Shown here piece after piece: positions 55,808 to 64,000 of a stretch of DNA of 64,000 nucleotides. How positions within the stretch are numbered: position 1 is the stretch's first letter; the number at the start of each line of letters is the position of its first letter. The stretch lies in contig JAJTUQ010000005.1 of NCBI GenBank assembly GCA_021399445.1, positions 5,332,001 to 5,396,000 of the forward strand, written 5' to 3'. The stretch is from Xylogone sp. PMI_703 (Eukaryota; Ascomycota; Leotiomycetes). A model generated the notes under the pieces. That model did no database searches. It saw only the letters and a program-made list of their open reading frames with translations, and was not told the origin of the DNA. Both the position numbers and the translations under genes were made by a program.

Positions 55808-58585
55808 AATGTTCAGGTAAAAACCAGGAAGCAGATAGATGGACAATGTCTTTATGAGAATGCTTGCCAATCGCAACAGTCACGTAACAGCAGCTAAGGT
55901 AATCACCAGGCCGAGCATCTTTATTAATTACACAGTCTCTACAACTGCTAGCATAGACTAAAAGAGTCATGAAAAGGGCTCTCTGTTAGAAATAGGGAAG
56001 TTTATAAGGGGAACCGCCATTTGAACGGTGTAGTTGTTATATGTTGGGCATTACGGTAGGTGGAAGACAAAGAAGCCAGCAAGTGCGCTTTCCCATCTAG
56101 TTCAAGTACTACAACTCTTTTTCTCAGAGACACCTTTTGGTCACAGTATTTTTGCACAGGGTAAACCTTCACAAATCACTCTTCTTAACCATTTAGGACC
56201 TAATTCTTAACTGAAACATGACGTTTTTTACGTTATTCTAACCCTCGGGTGAAACTTTTACAGATTATGCACATTTATAAAAACTTTAATTTAGAAGAAT
56301 AATGATAAAATTCAAATATTAATCATTTCCTGTATCTTAATTTAAGTAAAAGTAAGCATAAACATGAAGGTATATTTACGAATTTATAGTTATAAAGTTA
56401 AATAATTTTATTATCAAACTTATATGATTCTTATATAAATGTAATAACTTGTTTAAAAATAATCGTTTTAACACCATTGTAACGCAAATAATAGTGAGTA
56501 CATTGAGTTATATCCACTGGTGACAGGGATAAATTGTCTCCAGGTATTGGGGTACAAATCTGCGAGCGATAACTGTTAGGGCTTACGTGTGAAAAGAGGT
56601 CAGCAGTTCAAGTTTTGCGAATGAAACAAGTCAATTCTTGCGAGCCAAAACAAGTCGATCTGCATTATCTCTTAACCATTTCTTGACAAACAAGGCATTT
56701 CACATCTGTAGTTCTAATCTCTACCCGAATAAACCACACTTCGCTCTCTGTGCTCTTCCCTAGAGTAGTATGAATAACTGCCTCTTTAGGCAATAGTCCA
56801 GCGACAGGGAATAGTAGTATATTCGGGAAGATATGAAGTATAAAAGCGTGGTTGATAGTATCACGATAAGCCCTTAATCTAAAATAAAAGTCCATGGGCG
56901 GTTGGAAGTCCCAGGATCTACCGGACTATACCGGAATATAACAGAACAGCTATTGATTTGTAGGATCCGAATTTCTTGAATATGAATACTACAATCTCTC
57001 CAGGCCTAGACAGTGGCCATTCATTCCTCATCTTACTGTACTCCTAGCCTCGCCGTACCGGAACTTGCAGCCCAGAAAATCTGGTTAGCAAAGCGCTGAC
57101 AGTTACCGCAAACCGGTCAAATCTATAAATTTCTAGTCAAAGGACGTTGAAATTGCAGAAGGGTCATTTTCTTAGAATTTGGTGTGACATTGAGTATTAT
57201 GACAGACCGGGTGTATTGGCAGGAGGAACCGCGTTACCCTGAAATTTGCTTGTAAACCTAGGCAGAACGATTCTGTATTGACCTAAAAAGCGTCAAATAT
57301 ACGAAAGTGAGCTAATTTCACTAGTCTTAAATAAAGAATAATTGAATTATAAACGCAGGTGACAACTTGGTATATAAACTGACAACAATTAATCGCTACT
57401 GATAAGAGCTCGCATGCTCCTGTCGGAGACTACAGCCCTCAGCCCTCATTGTAACCTTCCTAAACAGGGATTCACTCTGACTCCTAAAACTTTCTTTAAT
57501 ATCACTCAAAGTAGTAAAGAACCCCGAAGAGTCTGGATATACGGAAACGTTTATCTAGTCTTTTGGCTGCCGGCGACAAGCTTTATCTTCCCATTGGATG
57601 ACGATGAGATAGGTGTGGCTACTACTCGGATATAATTGTCTGCCTGTTACGTAGAAGTGCTCTTGGTCGCAGATTCTTCCTGATCTTGTGCTTGAATTCC
57701 GATTTTGATGCAGCCGCAATGCTGCTTGCGAACGATAGACGTGAGGAATTCAAGATTCGGATACTTCTGCGGGACTCCTAAGACCGGTGATGAACCAGCC
57801 TGGGCCGAGGCTCGCATCTCAAATCGATATGTTGAAATTGAATCATGGGCTACGCTATAGTAAGACAATACAACAAGCTTTTACGTTAGGGTCCGTCGGA
57901 ATCTGCGGAAGTTGATACTCAAAGCTTATGCTAACGCTAGGAAATACCCAAACTCCTAGTTCGTCGGGATAGTCTACTGTGGTAGAGTATTATTACTTTT
58001 AAATAACTGCGGGGTTTTCTATCCTTGCTGGTGGAGAAATTACTGTAGCCCTCGCGCTGGTATACTCAAGCCTTTATTAGTGCTTATGTTATCCCCGCCC
58101 CTATGTACTAGGCACGTGACCAGATAACTGGCACCCCTATTGATATCCGAGCATGTCATACTTGATTGGCCCAGCCAATTGGTTCTTTATTTCTATTGGT
58201 AGAACTGCATATTAGTGCTTCATGGTCATCCGAGAAGAGAACGTCATCTCACACGGCCTAACCATTTCCCTCACATTATCACATCCGTAATGCTGAGTTC
58301 CGAAGAGAGAGAATGTTGCCGTAGATCTCTGGAAGAAAGAATCTTCGCTCCAGTCGTTTACCTAAACATGGCTGAGGGTGGTGTCAACGGTTCTTGGAGG
58401 GACTTCACAGAGTATGCTCCGTTTGAAGAAGGAGTACGTTCAATTTGAATCCATAATCTAATTCAAGGTTTCAAGTAAACGAACAACTAGCCTGCTCTTT
58501 TCTCACCACACTATCCTTTGACCGCCTATATATCTTGCTTTCAGGCCGTCGTCAACTTCTGGGTTATACTCTTCTCGATGCACTT
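55808..58585. other. Long gene-poor, partly very AT-rich stretch
   Basis: 2.8 kb with no supported gene. From 56210 to 56490 the DNA is nearly pure A/T, consistent with old mutated repeats. Short frames at 57414-57635 (+), 57647-57868 (-) and 58215-58448 (+) lack recognisable domains. Confidence 0.5.
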
Positions 58586-59750
58586 TCAAGGCCAATCTGG
58601 CAATATGAGAGAGTCTTTTGCAGGATATAGGCTTAGCTTAGCTGGAGCGTACTGATATCCTGTCTTTGCATATTGCATAATTGTGTCAAAATTCTTGCAC
58701 TGGTGATTGCGAGGGAAGTCTGGGAACACGCGGGCTGGATACGAGGCATTTCTGCTATCTTTAGCCCAAATAAACGGAAGGACAGCAGTATCAAAATTGC
58801 ACATCAATACGAGGCGGAGCATATTCACGCAGTGGCCTGTCGGAGAAAGACTATTAGTAACTGTTTCGCTTATGGGAGCTTCAATTTCTCTGAAGGTGCA
58901 CGACAGCTCCTGAAGAAAAGTCTCACAGAGCGTTATGGCCAATTTAATATTAGTCCTCACTTACCAATATGTTTCTGAATGATGTCCTCTTCATTATTCC
59001 AAGCACCGTGCCTCAATTCTTGATATCTGGGGGCATTAAAGTATAGACCTTGTCGTAGGAGGTCCTGGAGTCGCGATTAGGCTTGCCTTAAGGTCTGAAA
59101 GAAGTGTCTCGTACTAGGCAATGTAGATTGTGCAGGCCTTCAATAAGGACTGGGTATCCTAATGCCCCATCTTTTACTTCAACACTCACCCTGTCAAGCT
59201 GGATACCTGACTTCATGGCTTCATCTGGAGTGAGAATTATTGCAGGAACTATTATGACAGTGAGTTAGAGACTCTGAGAAGTGCCAGTGTCATATTTATT
59301 GTAAGACACTTACGATCTAATCCAAGGTCACTCCATGCCTTATCTACCTCTTGGCTTGGACTTTGCCTGTATATTCTATCTTTATCACTATCTCCGAAAA
59401 GCGTACTATTGAAGAACACACTTTCGTATTTAACATCTACGTCGCGTAGAAGAGGAGCTGCTAAGAGTTGGTAAATGGTTTCCTTCAAACTTGAAAGTTC
59501 ACTCACACCACATAGAAGTGTGCCGGGCACAAGTTGAATTTAAATTTTGTGGAGCTGAAGATCGTACGGCGAACAAGTAAGTCATCGCATTGGTGAAGAG
59601 GAGTAGAGAAGCACCGAAAGCCAACCAGAGGAACCGTGGCCCAGTTTGATTACTTCGAGAAGTGTCATGTTCCCAGTCTTCACTCTCATTACCATCTCTG
59701 TATTTTGATTCTGCAAGAAAAGGCTTGGTTGATTCTGTTGAGGTATCCAT
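58586..59750 (-). CDS. UstYa-family (DUF3328) peptide-cyclising oxidase
   Basis: Five exons on the minus strand: 59507-59750, 59314-59460, 59115-59248, 58965-59064 and 58586-58836, totalling 291 residues with all phases consistent (introns 46, 65, 50 and 128 nt). A hydrophilic N-terminus is followed by one membrane helix (PRFLWLAFGASLLLFTNAMTY). Next come STCARHTSMWSAPLL, VKYESVFFNSTLF and SPSQEVDKAW, the usual DUF3328 order. Both signature metal-binding motifs are present: HNLHC in VLIEGLHNLHCLDLLRQ and HIGHC in IQKHIGHCVNMLR, each completed by splicing. The C-terminus has the conserved NHQCKNFDTI. In ustiloxin, phomopsin and asperipin pathways UstYa proteins form ether or C-C bonds on Tyr-containing core peptides. 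The repeat-peptide precursor lies 0.9 kb away. Confidence 0.92.
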
Positions 59751-60611
59751 GACAAGTTGCTTTGCGAACAAAAAACAGATGATGTTGTAATGAAGATGGC
59801 ATATACTAAGGTAGAGAAACCTAGTTGCAAGAAAGTCGCAGAACCGAATTGCTAATTTTCAACGTAATGCTCACTTTATCGAATGATTCGTCTTCACACC
59901 TTATTCCGCTTTCAAAGCAACTGTTTGTATCCTTGCAGGGTTGGGGTGTAAGACTGACACCCCCTTCTAGCCCGACCGGGAATAAAAAATCCAGAATTCT
60001 TCCGATTATCCCTACAGATAATAACTCCATGTATTATATAGGATATAGGGGTTCGAAGTAACGTAATATCCACCGCAAGCATTGCATTTCGGTAAGTCGG
60101 TACACGAGGTAGATCTCAGAGGCCTCATAATTACGTCGCTAATTCCTGCTACAAGGAAATAATACCGTGTAACCACCCCATGCTCGAGGCCCGCAATCCA
60201 AATGATTATTTGCGATGGCCTATACAAATGATAACACGGCTGCTTATTAAGAAAGTGATAGGTCGTATTTCTGTGTTTAGTGCCGCACAGATCGTCTCGA
60301 ATTGGGGAGGCCATCATCTTCGTGGGTAGTTTAGAGGCAGTCGTACAGTTACTACAACAATAAACCACTCGAACAAGGAATAGAATAAAAATTCATAAAT
60401 TATAGTCTCACATCATTAACATAAAGAGAGAAAGATATAATATCAAATTGGCGGCGTGACTAGATTTAGCATGTTTTTGCTTGGAGCTGAATCATCAGGA
60501 ACACGTTATTCAATCTTTCTTTCTAACTACTACGCAAGCTCATGTTGGGATGTCTGACTGTGACTGGGGCCTTCTGAAAATACAGGAAGCTCCATTCTCC
60601 ATTACCTATCT
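59751..60611. other. Intergenic, no gene seen
   Basis: Between the UstYa gene and the end of the precursor gene, both on the minus strand. It should contain the UstYa promoter. Antisense frames at 59825-60368 have no homology. Confidence 0.5.
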
Positions 60612-61049
60612 CTATGGAGAGAGGGTATAGCTGTCATTGTCACCCAAGATCTCGGTCTCAGCCCTCTTTGCCTTCTTTGGGAAGAGAGTATAACTGTCGT
60701 TATCTCCCAATATCTCCGTCTCAGCCCTCTTTGGGGAAAGAGTATAGCTGTCATTATCCCCGAGGATCTCAGTCTCGGCCCTCTTTGGAGAAAGAGTATA
60801 ACTATCATTGTCTCCCAAGATCTCGGTCTCAGCTCGTTTTGGAGAAAGGGTGTAGCTGTCATTATCCCCTAGTATTTCAGTCTCGGCCCTTTTTGGAGAA
60901 AGAGTATAGCTATCATTGTCCCCCAGTATCTCCGTTTCAGCCCTCTTTGGAGAGAGGGTATAACTGTCATTATCCCCTAGTATCTCACTCTCAGCCCTTT
61001 TTGGAGAGAGCGTGTAACTGTCGTTATCCCCCAAAATCTCGGTTTCAGC
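60612..61049 (-). repeat. Tandem 54-bp coding repeat, eight units
   Basis: Contiguous units of 18 codons (one of 21). Many third-position differences between units (AAC/AAT, GAC/GAT, AGC/AGT, TAC/TAT, CTC/CTT) leave the peptide unchanged. Confidence 0.95.
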
Positions 61050-61178
61050 TCTCTTCTCATTTGCTGTGGAGATATTAGACCATACCTAACTTTGGGGGGA
61101 GCACTGACCGGCAATGATAGGTGCTGCAGCTGCAAATGTGAGCACGCAAGCAGCGGTCAAAAGATGAAAGGTTTTCAT
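60612..61178 (-). CDS. RiPP precursor with signal peptide and eight Kex2-bounded repeats (UstA-like)
   Basis: Two exons on the minus strand: 61109-61178 and 60612-61063, 173 residues. The 45-nt intron (GTCAGT...CCACAG) splits an Ala codon. Exon 1 is exactly a signal peptide (MKTFHLLTAACVLTFAAAAP, then IIA). Exon 2 opens NEKR and then carries eight copies of AETEILGDNDSYTLSP joined by KR. Variants: copy 2 has AESE, copy 7 ends FPKKAKR, and copy 8 ends at the stop. KR is the Kex2 site used in the secretory pathway, and each unit has one Tyr, the residue UstYa enzymes act on. This is the plan of ustiloxin-type dikaritin precursors. Released peptides and final product are unknown; SYTL or NDSYTL would be the cyclised part by analogy. 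Confidence 0.92.
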
Positions 61179-62063
61179 ATTGGATACTGAAGAAGTAATA
61201 AAACTTGAGTTTGTAAGTTAAACGATTCTTGTTGAAGACCTGAATTGGTTTCTGGCTTTCTCTCAGACAGTCGTGGACAATGTTGAGTTTTATATAGGGT
61301 GGGATCTAGTAGCTCTCCAACTGCCAAACATACCCTACGAGCAACTGCAGCATAGAATGCCCATCACGTCTTTGTAAATGGTGAGAATTCGCGATCTTAC
61401 GTTACAACACATATCTCACTGCAGTTCAGGTTCGGTTTCGGACTCCGGTCATTGCTAATACGGTACAGGGATTGGAGTTCCCAAAATGGTAATTATGCTC
61501 TCATGATAGAAATAATGGTTCAGACAGGATTTAATCCAATACAGCTTTCCGACTAAGGACACTGCAAGGATTTGAAAGCTTTTATTTTACAGTAAATATG
61601 ATCTAGCCGGCATACTTTGCTAATATATTTCCTCTCACCTGCAGAATATTACTGGGAATGTATTCCATCCAATAATACAACTTATTTCAAGACCTTGTTC
61701 ATTTTGTAATTGACGAAACTAGGAATGGTTAGGCGTAAAATTGTGTGAGATGGTCCGTAAGCAAATAGACTAGAGAATATATAGAATACTCACCCCTATT
61801 TCCACCGACATGACGTGTCATTGTAATTGAGTGGTGGAAGGCACTGAGAGGAAACTGGCAAGTTGGTTGTGTATGCCTAAACTCACATCTCATTATTGAC
61901 CATTTTCTCTTGCAGCCCACTTCTGTATCTATATTTGGCTGTTATATCAACGGGATATCGGCTCACCGTCCTCGGATAACTTTTCGTGAGTTCTTTCAGG
62001 TAACTTAACTATTATCTTTGTTGATGAAATATTTAGAAAGGAAACCAAATTAAATCTGAGAAT
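61179..62063. other. Divergent intergenic region of the RiPP locus
   Basis: 885 nt between the precursor start and the second HxxHC protein start. It has no gene and contains the precursor TATA box. The frame at 61729-61920 is not supported. Confidence 0.55.
61288..61296 (-). promoter_or_regulatory. TATA box of the RiPP precursor
   Basis: CTATATAAA on the minus strand, about 110 nt upstream of the precursor ATG, at a distance normal for a highly expressed fungal gene. Inferred from position and sequence only. Confidence 0.55.
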
Positions 62064-62714
62064 ATGGGAAATGAAATCCATCCCACGGGCAGACTCGAAA
62101 AACTAGAGTACTCTCGGCTCGATTCTGAAGATCGAGATGAAGAGAATACTCAAGACACCAAGTTATCCTCCGGCCCAGTGATGAGGCAAAGAGTCGCTAT
62201 TGCGATATCTTGCGTGGTGATCGCGTTGATATTCGGGGGCTTTTTTGGTGTGCTCATTCGCAACACAGGCTCGAAGCCTCGCCCGGAGATCCTCACTTGT
62301 GGCACCACCAGCGATGAAGCTCGTGCTCGCGGATGTATCATGGAGCCTATGGTGTATGGTTGGATGCCGAAGGAATGCTACTACGGTGATCTCACTAGCG
62401 AGTATCATCCCTTCGAAGATCGAGCGTGGTATACATCGGACAAGTATGATGAGTTGGTGACACCAGAAGAGCTTTGGGCTGGAGCAAGGGAGAATGTTTA
62501 TACACACCATTACCATACTCAGCACTGTTTTTTCCTAATTAGAAAACTCTCCAGGGCAGTAGACCGGAGGGAGCCTTACTTAGATCACAAGAGCCTGGAG
62601 GTCCCTCACTTGGATCACTGTGCAAGAGCTATCTCAGAGCGATTTGAGTCAACAAATAGTTCTAATCGTGTTATACTGGGGTTCTATAGGTGTCTACCGT
62701 TACAGTGGGAGTAG
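62064..62714 (+). CDS. UstYa-like single-pass membrane protein with two HxxHC-type motifs
   Basis: Intronless, 216 residues. Cytosolic N-terminus (MGNEIHPTGRLEKLEYSRL), one membrane helix at about residues 45-67 (VAIAISCVVIALIFGGFFGVL), then a lumenal domain: LTCGTTSDEARARGCIMEPMVYGWMPKECYYGDL, WYTSDKYDELVTPEELW, HYHTQHCFFLIRKLSRAVD and PHLDHCARAI. The pairs HTQHC and HLDHC match HxxHC, the signature of UstYa-type oxidases, but the Cys-rich start (CG...GC...CY) is that of a separate, uncharacterised fungal family. Read divergently from the RiPP precursor, it may be a second tailoring enzyme. After the second motif the tail is shorter than usual, with a frame that may have lost a 3' part. Confidence 0.75.
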   Translation: MGNEIHPTGRLEKLEYSRLDSEDRDEENTQDTKLSSGPVMRQRVAIAISCVVIALIFGGFFGVLIRNTGSKPRPEILTCGTTSDEARARGCIMEPMVYGWMPKECYYGDLTSEYHPFEDRAWYTSDKYDELVTPEELWAGARENVYTHHYHTQHCFFLIRKLSRAVDRREPYLDHKSLEVPHLDHCARAISERFESTNSSNRVILGFYRCLPLQWE

Positions 62715-63314
62715 TATGCTTTTGGTCAGAATGGAACCGCAACTGGGCGATATTGAGAGGATCAAAAATTATTCCTAGTATGAATTATTATAATCCGTTC
62801 CCTTTATAAGTGTGACTTGATTAGCATCTTAATTATCTTCTGTAGCCGTGCTCCATCTCTATTAAACCACTTTCTGCAGTTAACCTAGAATTAAAAATTT
62901 GACATGAGCCATTCTTTTCAATACATTCTATTCTTGTTTTATTACTCTAGAACGTATGAAACATGCCCACGTAAGCCAGTCCACTTTATCAACAAAGATC
63001 TTTGAAGCTTTGGTTCTAGTTTTAAAATACGATGACTCGGGTCTGTCCAGATTATTAAATTGATAGAAGTTATTAGCCGTTCGATTGCCGTCACCATAGC
63101 TGAGGGCGTGAGGAAGGAGAAAGAGGGTGTGGAATGGGAAGTTGCGCTTGGTCTGTGCACTTTGCCGCCAGATGCCCAATCGACTTGGAACTTATAACAC
63201 TTTCTTCTGTTTAATAAGGCTGTATCAAAGGCACTGATTGATATAAGGCTGCTCCGCCCGTCGCTTTCGGTAATTATCATTTATAACATTAAGTGAAGTT
63301 AATCTAAGTAAGCC
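62715..63314. other. Intergenic, no gene seen
   Basis: 600 nt, AT-rich. Upstream region of the HET-domain gene. Confidence 0.5.
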
Positions 63315-64000
63315 ATGCGCCTGCTTCATACAGCTACGCTCAAGCTTGAGGAGTTCAGTGCCAACAGGATTCCGCCCTACGCCATTATCTCACATACGTG
63401 GGAGGAAACGGAAGTCACTTTCCAGGACATGCGATGGGATTTGACTGAGAAAATGACGGGATACGAAAAGATCAAAAACGCTTGCTTGACCGCCGTAGCT
63501 TGTGGGTTCGAATATGTCTGGCTAGACACCTGTTGCATTGATAAGACAAGCAGCGCAGAGCTCTCTGAGGCAATCGATTTAATGTTCCATTGGTATCGGG
63601 AAGCTGAAGCGTGCTTCGCTTATTTAGCTGACTTACCGTCCTCGCCGTCCCATGAGAGTGTCACGGATAATAGCGATGACGCTCTTAGTGCTCGGATAAA
63701 GTCCGATTTCTCAAAGTGCAGATGGTTTACTAGAGGGTGGACTCTTCAGGAGCTTATCGCTGCCCCAATAGTAATATTCCTTGATGAGAAATGGGAAATG
63801 GTCGGGACGAAGTCAAGTCTAAAACAGACCATATCCGATATCACAGGTATACCTGTTGGCATCCTCTTAGGAGATGATCTTCAAGGTGCCAGTATTGCAC
63901 AGAAAATGTCATGGGTATCGAGGAGGGAGACAACAAGGTTTGAAGATATTGCTTACTGTTTGATGGGATTATTTGATATTCATATGCCATTACTCTATGG
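63315..64000 (+). CDS. HET-domain (heterokaryon incompatibility) protein, 5' part
   Basis: Open from ATG 63315 to the window edge (228 codons, no stop). MRLLHTATLKLEEFSAN is the standard start, followed by IPPYAIISHTWEE (HET block 1), GYEKIKNACLTAVACGFEYVWLDTCCID (block 2), RWFTRGWTLQELIAAP (block 3) and MSWVSRRETTRFEDIAYCLMGLFDIHMPLLYG, the segment found in HET proteins that continue into NACHT, ankyrin or WD40 parts. It triggers programmed cell death on recognition of non-self in fungi. The C-terminal domain is outside the window. Confidence 0.93.
   Translation, partial: MRLLHTATLKLEEFSANRIPPYAIISHTWEETEVTFQDMRWDLTEKMTGYEKIKNACLTAVACGFEYVWLDTCCIDKTSSAELSEAIDLMFHWYREAEACFAYLADLPSSPSHESVTDNSDDALSARIKSDFSKCRWFTRGWTLQELIAAPIVIFLDEKWEMVGTKSSLKQTISDITGIPVGILLGDDLQGASIAQKMSWVSRRETTRFEDIAYCLMGLFDIHMPLLY

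Noticed and set aside
60612..61049. Regular repeats as a CRISPR array
   Set aside because: The units are contiguous 54-bp codons without unique spacers, in a eukaryotic gene.
60614..61078. Plus-strand 154-codon frame rich in Ser, Tyr, Cys and Pro
   Set aside because: It is the antisense shadow of the RiPP precursor repeat. The minus strand has the signal peptide, intron and silent variation that mark the real gene.

Overview
The window is genomic DNA of a filamentous ascomycete (Pezizomycotina). Genes are split by short introns of about 45-130 nt with GT/AG ends and internal CTAAC/CTAAT branch sites. The content is typical of that group: a Zn2Cys6 regulator, P450s, major-facilitator pumps, HET-domain, UstYa/DUF3328, NmrA and SnoaL-like proteins, and pogo and Mutator-like transposons. 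I cannot name the species. Intergenic DNA is AT-rich and long, and several genes are broken, so this is an accessory, repeat-rich segment rather than a housekeeping block. Exon borders below were built by hand from homology and splice signals.

Layout. 0-8 kb: end of a short-chain dehydrogenase, an acidic Ser/Asp-repeat protein, a small SREBP-like bHLH factor and a membrane RING-H2 protein, separated by long empty stretches. 8.5-21 kb: a detoxification or secondary-metabolism-like group with a P450, an MFS exporter, two different glutathione transferases, a split-barrel flavoprotein fused to a ferredoxin-reductase module, and a frameshifted secreted crotonase. 22.7-27.6 kb: two decayed Tc1/pogo transposons lying end to end and sharing one TA, inside a short palindrome and flanked by diverged direct repeats.

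28.8-42.6 kb: a BBE-type FAD oxidase, a heme aldoxime dehydratase, a Zn2Cys6 regulator, an aldehyde dehydrogenase, two related nitrilases and an NmrA-type reductase. Aldoxime dehydratase plus nitrilase gives a complete aldoxime to nitrile to carboxylic acid route, with the regulator between them. 44.2-46.3 kb: a Mutator-like element with perfect 86-bp inverted repeats, a 9-bp target duplication and a transposase interrupted by two stops. 46.4-51.2 kb: a second short-chain dehydrogenase, a SnoaL-like protein and a secreted ferritin-like sexual-development protein. 51.9-55.8 kb: decaying genes (MFS with mismatched exon frames, an unknown fragment, a 5'-truncated sedolisin).

58.6-62.7 kb is the most interesting part. 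A secreted precursor with eight near-identical 16-residue peptides, separated by Lys-Arg sites, lies between a complete five-exon UstYa (DUF3328) oxidase gene and a second membrane protein with two HxxHC-like motifs. This is the architecture of a fungal dikaritin-type RiPP cluster (ustiloxin, phomopsin and asperipin are known examples), but with a core I do not recognise (AETEILGDNDSYTLSP). A HET-domain gene runs off the right edge.
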